A program made the position numbers and the translations under genes. A DNA stretch of 27,949 nt from CAZCBD01 sp964496755 (lineage in GTDB: Bacteria > Bacteroidota > Ignavibacteria > Ignavibacteriales > Melioribacteraceae), in the NCBI GenBank assembly GCA_964496755.1, contig CAZCBD010000010.1:1-27949 (forward strand), written 5' to 3'. The notes beneath the pieces were generated by a model. The model worked only from the letters and a program-made list of their open reading frames with translations. It was not told the DNA's origin and made no database searches. Below, one piece after another: positions 16,936 through 24,572 of this stretch (position 1 is its first letter; each line of letters begins with the position of its first letter).

Positions 16936-19209
16936 ATGTTTGAAAATGAAATTAAATTTATCAGCGATTTAACAAACAATAAATTGAAGTCGCTCGGAAG
17001 CACTATTACCATTCCACGAATGAAAGAAGCCGGCGTACATCCGGCCATAATAAAATATATTTCTGCAGAGATAGAGTATTTAGTGTTTGAAGACAGGCAA
17101 AAATTATTACGCAATTCTATTTTCGATTATTCGGGTAGTGAAATTGAAAATAGCTTTTCTGTAATTGCTAAATCGATAATCGCAAAAAAGAGATTTGGAT
17201 ATGAGTACATTTCTAAACTTGTTTTGCACGCTGTTTCATTTAACATAAATTTTTTATGCAGACCAAATTGGACAATTATTAGATTTCTTTTTGAATCTAA
17301 AAATTTAAAATCTATTCCCGAAATCAAACAAATTCTAAATTATGTTTATTATTATGATTATCTGATAAAAATTATTTCCGCTTATCTAGAAAAAAAACAA
17401 GTTGTGGAAATTGAAAAAAACGAATTAAAAGATGTATTAAACAAAATTGACGAAGTTAATATTAGTACAAATTATCAATTTATAATTGAAACCGCTTTAA
17501 ATGAAATTTCCGATTTTTTTGGCTTGGCAAATAATTCCAAGCAAATACCAACCGATGCGGTTTATACATTTTTACAGGACAAAAATCTAAGAAGTATTTC
17601 CCTAAAATTAAAAGAATTTTCTACCGAACATTTAATTTCCAAAACCGAAACAACTCGGTTTTTACTGGAAGAATTTGAATTCCACAAAAGAATTTTTGAA
17701 GAAGAAAATAACATTGCCGATGAAGAAAGTATTGAATTAAACAATCCCGATACCCTTTCTAAAGACAATCCGCCCAATGAAAACGAATCTTTGAGCAACA
17801 CTCCTTCCGATTTACAACAAACTGCGCCGGAAGAACAAACTCAACATATTAAAATAAAAAACACCCCTGCTTCTCAAAACGAGAATCAGAATGAACTTGA
17901 TCTTTTTCCGGAAAACGACAAAGAAAAACCGAAAATTGATCTGCAAAATGATAATGCTGAAGACACAAATTCTCCTGATACCAGCGAAACATATTTGAAT
18001 GCCGATAATGATTACTTGCCGGAATCGGGAAAAGAAAATCCATCTGCCCAATCTTCTTCCGAGGAAAACATCATAACAATAAAATTAAATGTTCCCATCA
18101 GCGAAGGAAAACCAAACACAGGCATTAATGAAAACTCTGAAAATAATCCACGCTTCGATTCTGAAACAGCCAACGAAAACAAAAACTCGGCAATATTTGA
18201 TGAAATGGAAGAAATTGAAGAGCTAATTTTAGATGAAATTAATTTAAGCGAAGAAGTTGAATTCGAAGAAATCCCCAGCGACGAATTCGAAAATGTTGAT
18301 ATTGAATTAGCCATAGATGAATCCGAAACTCAGTTAGAAAGCATCAACACTGAAAACACTCCAAAATTAGAAATTATCAGTAATCTTGAAGATGAAAACA
18401 ATTCCGATTCTAATACAATTCAGAACTTGAGCGAAGGTGAAACTGACATTAATTCTGTTGCAGATTTTGCTGAAGGCGAATCTTTTTCGGAAACTATCGA
18501 TTTAACTGAAAATGAAAACGAAATCTCACTATCTGATTTAGATACAAATTCGACAAACAAAGCTCCTGAAACCGGAAAAATAAATAATAAAACTGCTGAT
18601 ACCGATTCTATCCATTTTGAAAATGAGCAATCACAAGAAAATAGCATCAACGTTCTTGAAACCAAAGAAACATTTTCAAAAAAATCATTTAGTGAAAAAA
18701 TCAGTGATACAATTAAAGTATTCAAAAAAGGAAAGAAAAAGACAAAAGATAACGTGGAAAATGATCCGAATAAATCTAATTTTGCTTCAACAAAAAACCT
18801 TGATAATACAAGTTACGAAATATCTTCTAAGGATATTCTTGATAAAGAAAGTCTTATTGATAAATCGGATACAGAAATAAAAAAAACAATTGAAAACTCC
18901 GGCAATGAAGAGTTAGACAATAAAAATCTATCGCAATTGACATTTGAAAATATTTCGAATTCAAAAAATAAAGTGGAAATCGATATCTCCGATTTACTTG
19001 AACATAAAAAAATGACAAAAATTATAGAGGTGGTTTTCGATTACGATATGGAAGATTTTTCTAATGTTATCGAAAAGATTTCAAAATGTAATACTTTTCA
19101 AGAAGCTGAAGCCACTATGGAAAGCATTTTAAGCTTAAACAATATTAAAGAAAACAATAAAGAACTTAAAATTTTTAAAGAAATTATTTCCCAATATTTT
19201 GATGAGTAA
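16936..19209 (+). CDS. Unrecognised 757-residue acidic, low-complexity protein upstream of obgE
   Basis: I do not recognise a family. Three parts can be seen. Residues about 1-245 look folded and helical, with hydrophobic stretches such as YISKLVLHAVSFNINFLC and no signal peptide. Residues about 250-675 are low-complexity, dominated by E, D, N, S and T, and probably disordered; they include acidic clusters such as EMEEIEELILDEINLSEE. A lysine-rich patch, KVFKKGKKKTKDN, lies near 594-606. Residues about 680-757 again look folded (DISDLLEHKKMTKIIEVVFDYDMEDF), ending KIFKEIISQYFDE. The start has GGAG 7 nt before the ATG. The stop is 2 nt from the obgE start, so the two are almost surely co-translated. 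It may be a lineage-specific partner or scaffold; function is unknown. Confidence 0.75.
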   Translation: MFENEIKFISDLTNNKLKSLGSTITIPRMKEAGVHPAIIKYISAEIEYLVFEDRQKLLRNSIFDYSGSEIENSFSVIAKSIIAKKRFGYEYISKLVLHAVSFNINFLCRPNWTIIRFLFESKNLKSIPEIKQILNYVYYYDYLIKIISAYLEKKQVVEIEKNELKDVLNKIDEVNISTNYQFIIETALNEISDFFGLANNSKQIPTDAVYTFLQDKNLRSISLKLKEFSTEHLISKTETTRFLLEEFEFHKRIFEEENNIADEESIELNNPDTLSKDNPPNENESLSNTPSDLQQTAPEEQTQHIKIKNTPASQNENQNELDLFPENDKEKPKIDLQNDNAEDTNSPDTSETYLNADNDYLPESGKENPSAQSSSEENIITIKLNVPISEGKPNTGINENSENNPRFDSETANENKNSAIFDEMEEIEELILDEINLSEEVEFEEIPSDEFENVDIELAIDESETQLESINTENTPKLEIISNLEDENNSDSNTIQNLSEGETDINSVADFAEGESFSETIDLTENENEISLSDLDTNSTNKAPETGKINNKTADTDSIHFENEQSQENSINVLETKETFSKKSFSEKISDTIKVFKKGKKKTKDNVENDPNKSNFASTKNLDNTSYEISSKDILDKESLIDKSDTEIKKTIENSGNEELDNKNLSQLTFENISNSKNKVEIDISDLLEHKKMTKIIEVVFDYDMEDFSNVIEKISKCNTFQEAEATMESILSLNNIKENNKELKIFKEIISQYFDE

Positions 19210-19211
19210 AT

Positions 19212-20207
19212 ATGTTTTTTGATTATGCAGAAATAAAAATAAAATCCGGAAAAGGAGGCGACGGAATAGTTGCTTTCAGAAGAGAAAAATATGTCCCCAA
19301 AGGTGGGCCGGCCGGTGGTAACGGCGGAAAAGGTGGAGATGTTTTTTTTGAAGCCAACTATAATCTTCACACATTAATGGATTTTAGGTACAAAAAAAAT
19401 TATGAGGCTGAAAATGGCGCCAAAGGCGGCACCTCATTAAAAGATGGTAAAAATGGAAAATCAATAGTTATTAAAGTCCCGGTAGGAACAATTATTAAAG
19501 ATTTAGATACGGGTAAAATAATTGCAGATTTAAATGAAGACGGCAAAAGAATTAAAGTGTTGAACGGTGGTCACGGTGGACAAGGTAACGCTGCGTTCAA
19601 ATCACCAACCAATCAAGCACCACGCACTTTTGAAAAAGGAAAGTCCGGCAAAGAATTAAATGTAGCACTTGAATTAAAATTAATTGCGGATGTTGGATTG
19701 GTAGGCTTTCCTAATGCGGGAAAATCCACTCTAATCTCCTCTGTTTCTGCCGCAAAACCGAAAATTGCCGATTATCCCTTTACCACATTAGAACCTAATC
19801 TCGGCATTGTTAATTATAAAGATTACAAAACCTTTGTTATTGCAGATATTCCTGGAATTATTGAAGGAGCCCACGAAGGAAAAGGACTCGGATTAAAATT
19901 CTTACGTCATATTGAACGAACAAAAATTCTTCTCGTAATGGTTGAATCATTATCCGAAACTTTGGAAGAAGATTTTTCAACTCTGCTAAATGAGCTTAAA
20001 AAATACAGCAAAATTCTTTCCGAAAAAAAAATGATTTTTGGAATTTCTAAAATCGATTTGATTTCAGATGATGAATTGAAAAAAATTAAAACTCTACGCA
20101 TTGGCAAAAATGCTAAGCCCATTTTGTTTTCTGCCGTTACCAAACAAGGAATAGAAAAACTACTTGACAAATTATGGAACGAAATTCAATCCGAATTCAA
20201 AAAATAG
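19212..20207 (+). CDS. obgE: GTPase Obg/CgtA
   Basis: Essential ribosome-assembly GTPase of the 50S subunit, also linked to ppGpp and growth control. The 331 residues begin with the glycine-rich Obg fold (KSGKGGDGIVAFRREK, GGPAGGNGGKGGDV, GGHGGQGNAAF). The G domain from about 158 has G1 GFPNAGKS (165-172), the TTLEPNLG switch, DIPG (212-215) and G5 SAV at 307-309. The G4 motif reads SKID (279-282) where NKxD or TKxD is usual. The C-terminal extra domain of longer Obg proteins is absent, as is common in this phylum. It follows the acidic protein by 2 nt and precedes the permease by 5 nt, forming a three-gene transcription unit. Confidence 0.97.
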   Translation: MFFDYAEIKIKSGKGGDGIVAFRREKYVPKGGPAGGNGGKGGDVFFEANYNLHTLMDFRYKKNYEAENGAKGGTSLKDGKNGKSIVIKVPVGTIIKDLDTGKIIADLNEDGKRIKVLNGGHGGQGNAAFKSPTNQAPRTFEKGKSGKELNVALELKLIADVGLVGFPNAGKSTLISSVSAAKPKIADYPFTTLEPNLGIVNYKDYKTFVIADIPGIIEGAHEGKGLGLKFLRHIERTKILLVMVESLSETLEEDFSTLLNELKKYSKILSEKKMIFGISKIDLISDDELKKIKTLRIGKNAKPILFSAVTKQGIEKLLDKLWNEIQSEFKK

Positions 20208-20212
20208 GTAGA

Positions 20213-21223
20213 ATGATTTTTAATTTTTCCAAAATAAAATTGAATAAAAAAAATTACACTTTTTTCTTATTAGGTTTAATTTTAATACTTGTTTCCACTC
20301 TAATAGCCGGTTTATCAATCGGATCGGTTAAAATACCATTTAGTGATATTTTATCAATTTTAATCGGAAACACAAATAACAGTTTTTATTCCATACTAAT
20401 TGAAATAAGATTACCTCGTGTTATTTTGGCAGCTTCAGTTGGAGGCGGACTTTCAATTGCCGGTGCTGTATTTCAATCAATTCTAAAAAACCCTTTGGCA
20501 GAACCTTATATATTGGGAATTTCCGGAGGAGGAGCTTTTGGCGCAATAGTATCAATGCTAATTGGAATTCCCTTTTTGGGTACACAATTAATGGCTTTTG
20601 CCGGAACTTTAACAGTGATTTTCCTAGTCTTTTTTCTGGGAAAAAGATTTGGTGAGCTGGAACCAAACACCCTTTTATTATCCGGAGTTATGACATCCGC
20701 ATTTTTTGGAGCGGCAATATTATTAATGCTAACTATGCTTGATAACACATTACGAAACGCAATATTCTGGATGATTGGCAATTTATCTTTGGCTACCCCG
20801 CAAACTAATCTTTATTTAGTGCCCACTGTTATTATCTGTTCGTTGTTTCTTATTTTAAATTCCAACAAATTCAATTTGCTTTCTTTGGGTGAATCGCAAG
20901 CAAAACAATTGGGAATAAACGCTGAAAAAACAAAAATAATATCCTATTTGGGAGTTAGCCTAATGGTAGGAACCATTGTAGCTTCCAGCGGATTAATTGG
21001 TTTTGTTGGATTATTGATACCACATGTATCCAGATTAATTTTTGGGGTTGACAATAGAAAGATTTTTCCCGCATCATTTTTTCTAGGAGCCTCGTATTTG
21101 ATTTTAGCTGATATTATTTCGCGAACAATAATTTCTCCGGCAGAATTACCCGTTGGCGCTATTACTGCAATACTTGGAGCTCCTATTTTTATCATAATTT
21201 TAAGAAAAAACAAAACTTTTTAA
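20213..21223 (+). CDS. FecCD/BtuC-type ABC transporter permease
   Basis: Inner-membrane permease for iron-siderophore, haem or vitamin B12 import, working with an ATPase and a binding protein. I use the ATG at 20213, 5 nt after the obgE stop with AGG just upstream (336 residues). An ATG at 20174 would lie inside obgE and add a non-hydrophobic leader. About ten hydrophobic helices are visible. Family signatures include EIRLPRVILAASVGGGLSIAGAVFQ with KNPLAEPYILGISGGGAFGA, LGINAEKTK, and GLIGFVGLLIPHVSRLIFG near the C-terminus. Neither an ATPase nor a binding protein gene lies nearby, because a tRNA follows 62 nt later. Substrate cannot be read from sequence. B12 would suit the MetH in this window, but that is inference. 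Confidence 0.9.
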   Translation: MIFNFSKIKLNKKNYTFFLLGLILILVSTLIAGLSIGSVKIPFSDILSILIGNTNNSFYSILIEIRLPRVILAASVGGGLSIAGAVFQSILKNPLAEPYILGISGGGAFGAIVSMLIGIPFLGTQLMAFAGTLTVIFLVFFLGKRFGELEPNTLLLSGVMTSAFFGAAILLMLTMLDNTLRNAIFWMIGNLSLATPQTNLYLVPTVIICSLFLILNSNKFNLLSLGESQAKQLGINAEKTKIISYLGVSLMVGTIVASSGLIGFVGLLIPHVSRLIFGVDNRKIFPASFFLGASYLILADIISRTIISPAELPVGAITAILGAPIFIIILRKNKTF

Positions 21224-21285
21224 TTTTAAATGCTTGAAGTTTCAATTTGCAATTTATATATTTAAAATCTATTTGAAAATTTGTT

Positions 21286-21359
21286 GGCGGGGTAGCTCAG
21301 CCGGTTAGAGCAGCGGAATCATAATCCGCGTGTCGGGGGTTCGAATCCCTCCCCCGCTA
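21286..21359 (+). tRNA. tRNA-Met (anticodon CAT)
   Basis: A full cloverleaf folds: acceptor GGCGGGG with CCCCGCT (one G-U at the end), D-stem GCTC/GAGC, anticodon stem GCGGA/TCCGC with loop ATCATAA, a 5-nt variable loop, T-stem GGGGG/CCCTC with loop TTCGAAT, and discriminator A at 21359. The anticodon CAT is at 21320-21322. The first pair is G-U and not the C/A mismatch of initiators, so it is elongator Met or, less likely, the lysidine-modified tRNA-Ile2. The next bases are CAAA, so CCA is not encoded. It lies 19 nt upstream of secG and may be co-transcribed with it. Confidence 0.95.
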
Positions 21360-21378
21360 CAAAATTTGGAGAAGTATT

Positions 21379-21744
21379 ATGTATAATTTTTTAATAGTAA
21401 TTTCAATTATCGTTTCATTTTTTCTTGTAATAGCTGTTTTATTGCAAGCAAGTAAAGGTGATGGATTATCAGGCACTTTAGGTGGCGGTTCAAATTTAGG
21501 TTCAGCATTCGGTGCCAGAAGAACTGCTGATTTTTTAAGTAAAATCACTTGGTGGTTAGGAAGTATTTTGATGATTTTAGCTGTAATTACAAACTTATTC
21601 TTTTTGCCGGGTCAATCTTCTTCGCAACAAAGAGAAAGTATTATTCAAAGTACACAACGAGTTCAAGCTCCATCAAAATCCGATCTGCCTACAGATTTTC
21701 AACAGCAATTAAATAACGTAACTAAAAAAGATACATCAAAATAG
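21379..21744 (+). CDS. secG: Preprotein translocase subunit SecG
   Basis: Small accessory subunit of the SecYEG protein-export channel. The 121 residues show two membrane helices (about 4-22 and 53-76) joined by the conserved loop LLQASKGDGLSGTLGGGSN...FGARRTADFLSKITWWLG, which identifies SecG. The hydrophilic tail after residue 77, rich in Q and S, is variable. GGAG lies 9 nt before the ATG. It follows a tRNA by 19 nt and is closed by a 15-bp-stem terminator 20 nt past the stop. Length is at the longer side of the family because of the tail. Confidence 0.95.
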   Translation: MYNFLIVISIIVSFFLVIAVLLQASKGDGLSGTLGGGSNLGSAFGARRTADFLSKITWWLGSILMILAVITNLFFLPGQSSSQQRESIIQSTQRVQAPSKSDLPTDFQQQLNNVTKKDTSK

Positions 21745-22065
21745 ATATCAAGTTTGCAAATAATAAAAACCCAACTATACAATATAGTTGGGTTTTTATA
21801 TAAAATAGCTCTACCAAGCTCTATTTTAATTTACAATCTTCGCCTTTTCATTTCCGATAATAAAATTCAACAAGTCGATTTTATTCTGTTTTTATCTTAA
21901 AATTTGATTTCCCCTGCAAATCTAACGCATAATACTATATTGGTAAGCAACTATTTTTTTGAAAGTTACAATTAAAGTAATTTAAGTTTAAATATTTTAA
22001 TACTTTATAAACTGAAAAAATATTAGATAATTAAATATGTAATTTTCAATTATTATGGTGCCAAT
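21745..22065. other. 321-bp intergenic spacer after secG
   Basis: Contains the secG terminator (21765-21797) and then a second, weaker inverted repeat: TAAAATAG at 21801-21808 with CTATTTTA at 21821-21828, 12-nt loop. The remaining roughly 240 bp up to the LOG-family gene is AT-rich. I see no gene in it and no clear promoter. Confidence 0.5.
21765..21797 (+). terminator. Intrinsic terminator after secG
   Basis: AAAAACCCAACTATA (21765-21779), loop CAA, then TATAGTTGGGTTTTT (21783-21797). The 15-bp stem has no mismatch and ends in five T. The symmetric A/T flanks would let it work in either direction. It closes the tRNA-secG unit. Confidence 0.92.
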
Positions 22066-22887
22066 ATGAAAAAAAAGGAATATCTCGAAAAAGCTTACAA
22101 TAACAAGGAATTTTTAAACTCACCTGATGCCAGAACCATTAGATTATTAGCCGAATATTATGAACCGATGTCACGCTTAAAGAAAAACGGAATTAAACAA
22201 ACGGTGGTATTTTTTGGGTCTGCAAGAATTTTGTCAGTTAAAGATGCAAAAGCAAATCTAAAAAAAATAAAAGCAGAAGAAAGTAAAAAGAAAAGAGCAA
22301 ATCAAAAAAATATAATTCAAGCTGAAGCTAAATTAAAAATGGCACATTATTATGACGATGCTGTTGAATTAGCAAAAAAATTGACAGAGTGGACATTATC
22401 TAACAAATTTGAAAAAAAATTTCATGTTTGCAGCGGTGGTGGGCCCGGAATAATGGAAGCTGCCAATAAGGGAGCCAAATTAGCAAAAGGTGATTCAGTT
22501 GGGTTTAATATCAGTTTACCGTTCGAGCAATTTGTTAACAAATATATTAAGCCTGAAAATGCTTTTGAATTTCATTATTTCTTTATGAGAAAATTTTGGT
22601 TCGTATATCTTGCAAGAGCTATTGCTGTTTTCCCGGGTGGTTTCGGTACAATGGATGAGTTTTCAGAAATATTAACTTTGGTTCAAACCGGGAAAATATC
22701 AAAAGATTTAAAAATAATTGTTTATGATGAAGAATATTGGAAAGATATAATTAACTTTGATGGTTTGGTTAAATGGGGAATGATTTGTAAAGAGGATCTG
22801 AAATTGTTTAAATTCTGTAATTCGGTTGATGAAGCTTTTGAAGAAATTAAAAATCATTTTATAAAAATTTGGGGAAAAGAAAAATAA
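22066..22887 (+). CDS. LOG-family (TIGR00730) Rossmann-fold protein, putative nucleotide 5'-monophosphate phosphoribohydrolase
   Basis: Members cleave the N-glycosidic bond of nucleoside monophosphates. Plant LOG makes active cytokinins this way, while bacterial members are often mis-named lysine decarboxylases. The 273 residues carry both signatures: GGGPGIMEAANKG (124-136) and PGGFGTMDE (190-198), plus R175 in FFMRKFWFVYLARA. VVFFGSARI (47-55) is the first beta strand of the fold. Compared with roughly 190-residue LOG proteins it has an N-terminal extension of about 45 residues. It also has a lysine-rich helical insert at about 58-95 (KKIKAEESKKKRANQK), seen in the longer bacterial subgroup. 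It stands alone between two non-coding spacers. The exact substrate is unknown. Confidence 0.87.
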   Translation: MKKKEYLEKAYNNKEFLNSPDARTIRLLAEYYEPMSRLKKNGIKQTVVFFGSARILSVKDAKANLKKIKAEESKKKRANQKNIIQAEAKLKMAHYYDDAVELAKKLTEWTLSNKFEKKFHVCSGGGPGIMEAANKGAKLAKGDSVGFNISLPFEQFVNKYIKPENAFEFHYFFMRKFWFVYLARAIAVFPGGFGTMDEFSEILTLVQTGKISKDLKIIVYDEEYWKDIINFDGLVKWGMICKEDLKLFKFCNSVDEAFEEIKNHFIKIWGKEK

Positions 22888-22894
22888 TAATTTA

Positions 22895-22928
22895 GAACCG
22901 AAGGGAATAAAACAAATCCCTTTGGTTC
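22895..22928 (+). terminator. 12-bp hairpin after the LOG-family gene, no T-tract
   Basis: GAACCGAAGGGA (22895-22906) pairs with TCCCTTTGGTTC (22917-22928) with a single G-U pair and a 10-nt loop. It begins 8 nt after the stop. ATCTTACTTATCC follows, so there is no T-run. Position suggests a transcript end or RNA stabiliser. Confidence 0.5.
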
Positions 22929-23169
22929 ATCTTACTTATCCACATCTTTTTAAAATTTAATAATATTTAATTTATATTAAGCAATATGTAATTGTTTATT
23001 ACAAAGTTAAATCTCCTTTTCGCAAATCATAAAACCACTCTCTATTTTCCATTTATTATAAATTAGATTTTCACTTACCGATAAAAATATTACTTTTACC
23101 GAATCAAAGTTTAATTTGATAAAGGTACAACATAATTTTCTATTCAGAATAAATTCTATTGGAGTATAA

Positions 23170-24555
23170 ATGCTAAAAAAATCATCCATACTATTTTTGT
23201 TATTTGTTATTGTTGTGCAACTTTCATTCACACAATCTTCATTTGCACAAACCCAACTTTTAACAATGGAAGAAGCAATAAGCAGAGCATTAGCAAAAAA
23301 CAATTCACTAAAAGCCAGTAAATATGCTTTGCATCAAGCCGAGTGGAATCAAAAGCAAGCTTGGGCACAATTATTCCCCGTTTTATCTTTTAATACTCGT
23401 TACACGTGGATTGATGCACAAACATTTGCAGAACGAGATTTCAGAAGATACTTGCCCCCGGATTTAGCTAAAGATATTCCCCAAACCGTATTTCAAGAAT
23501 CCTACTATTCTTCGTTTGATATAAGCATGCCCTTATTCGATGGAATTCTCTTTAACGGCTTAAGGATTGCTTCGGCCAATAAACAAATGCTAAAACGAAT
23601 GAATACATCTACACGAAAAAATATTATTTTTCAAGTTGTTCAGGCTTATTTGAATGTTATGCATATGCAAAAAATGCTCGAATTGCAAAAAGAATATTTA
23701 ACTCTTTCAAACTTAAACTATTTAAAAGCCAAAAGATTATTTAATACAAACAGATATTCCGAAACCGAAACTTTGCGATGGAAAGTAGATTTGGAACAGC
23801 AGAAAAGCAATGTTGCAAATACCGAAGCAAACTTGAGAAGTAGTAAAATTTTACTTAATCGATTAATAAATGCAAAGTTTAACGCAAACTTTAAACTTGA
23901 AAAAGAGATCCCCCCTTCAATTGTTTTGGAATTTGAGAAAATCATCTCCTTAAATTCCGATGCAATTTTAAGTATGATAAATATTAGTGATAATCAATTG
24001 ATAGAGCTGAACGATGCTCTGGCAGCTCAAAAAAAAGGCACTGAAATTAGTAAACTAAATTATCAAAACAGCTATTCTTCTTTTTTGCCAACAATACGCG
24101 CAAGTTATTCATACGGTTGGAGAGAAAACGGAACCATTGCTTTTGATGATTATTCGCCTAAAACTTTTATGATTAATCTTAGGGTGCCTATTTTCTCCGG
24201 ATTTCAGAATTACACAAAATTAAAATCTTCTTACTACACATTTAAAGAACAAGAAGAAAAATTTAACGATCAAATTAAAAACACAAGATATTTGTTGAAT
24301 GAAGCCGTAAATAAAATTCTGAATTTAAAAACACAAATAAATCTTGCAAAATATAGTGCGAAATTAAGTAAGAAAAATTATGAGATAGTTGAACTGCAAA
24401 AAAGCAAAGGATTAATTTCAAATATTGATTTTATTGATGCAAAACTAAATTATCAGAATTCCGAATTAAATTTAACAAACACAAAATATAATTTCATTTC
24501 GGCCATATTGGAGTTTTATTACTTAACCGGCAGAATTGAAACTATTTTGAACTAG
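23170..24555 (+). CDS. TolC-family outer-membrane efflux protein
   Basis: Outer-membrane channel of a tripartite exporter. The 461 residues have a signal peptide with cleavage likely after SSFA (residue 26). Two outer-membrane-efflux repeats of long alpha-hairpins follow: the first begins at LTMEEAISRALAKNNSLKASKY, the second covers about 260-455 (AAQKKGTEISKLNYQNSYSSFLPTIRASYSYGW, then LRVPIFSGFQNY). These are the standard family features, with the characteristic N-terminal LTMEEAI motif and paired VPIFSG/MPLFDG turns. GGAG lies 7 nt before the ATG. First gene of an operon, with the adaptor 17 nt downstream. Substrate is unknown. Confidence 0.93.
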   Translation: MLKKSSILFLLFVIVVQLSFTQSSFAQTQLLTMEEAISRALAKNNSLKASKYALHQAEWNQKQAWAQLFPVLSFNTRYTWIDAQTFAERDFRRYLPPDLAKDIPQTVFQESYYSSFDISMPLFDGILFNGLRIASANKQMLKRMNTSTRKNIIFQVVQAYLNVMHMQKMLELQKEYLTLSNLNYLKAKRLFNTNRYSETETLRWKVDLEQQKSNVANTEANLRSSKILLNRLINAKFNANFKLEKEIPPSIVLEFEKIISLNSDAILSMINISDNQLIELNDALAAQKKGTEISKLNYQNSYSSFLPTIRASYSYGWRENGTIAFDDYSPKTFMINLRVPIFSGFQNYTKLKSSYYTFKEQEEKFNDQIKNTRYLLNEAVNKILNLKTQINLAKYSAKLSKKNYEIVELQKSKGLISNIDFIDAKLNYQNSELNLTNTKYNFISAILEFYYLTGRIETILN

Positions 24556-24572
24556 AATTATTGGAGCTTAAA

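Noticed and set aside
17562..18725. Several minus-strand open frames rich in serine and phenylalanine inside the acidic gene
   Set aside because: They are the complement of GAA/GAT/AAT-rich codons, which read as Ser/Phe/Ile on the other strand. No starts with ribosome sites and no recognisable domain.
20174..20212. Upstream ATG for the FecCD-type permease
   Set aside because: It would overlap obgE by 34 nt. The downstream ATG lies just past the obgE stop, with AGG in front and the expected short N-terminus before the first helix.
21801..21828. 8-bp inverted repeat TAAAATAG/CTATTTTA after the secG terminator
   Set aside because: A stem of mainly A-T pairs with a 12-nt loop in AT-rich DNA is easily expected by chance. 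Mentioned only within the spacer entry.
23007..23303. 98-codon minus-strand open frame before the tolC-like gene
   Set aside because: It runs antisense into the signal-peptide region of the tolC-like gene and shows no domain. The upstream spacer is better read as its promoter region.
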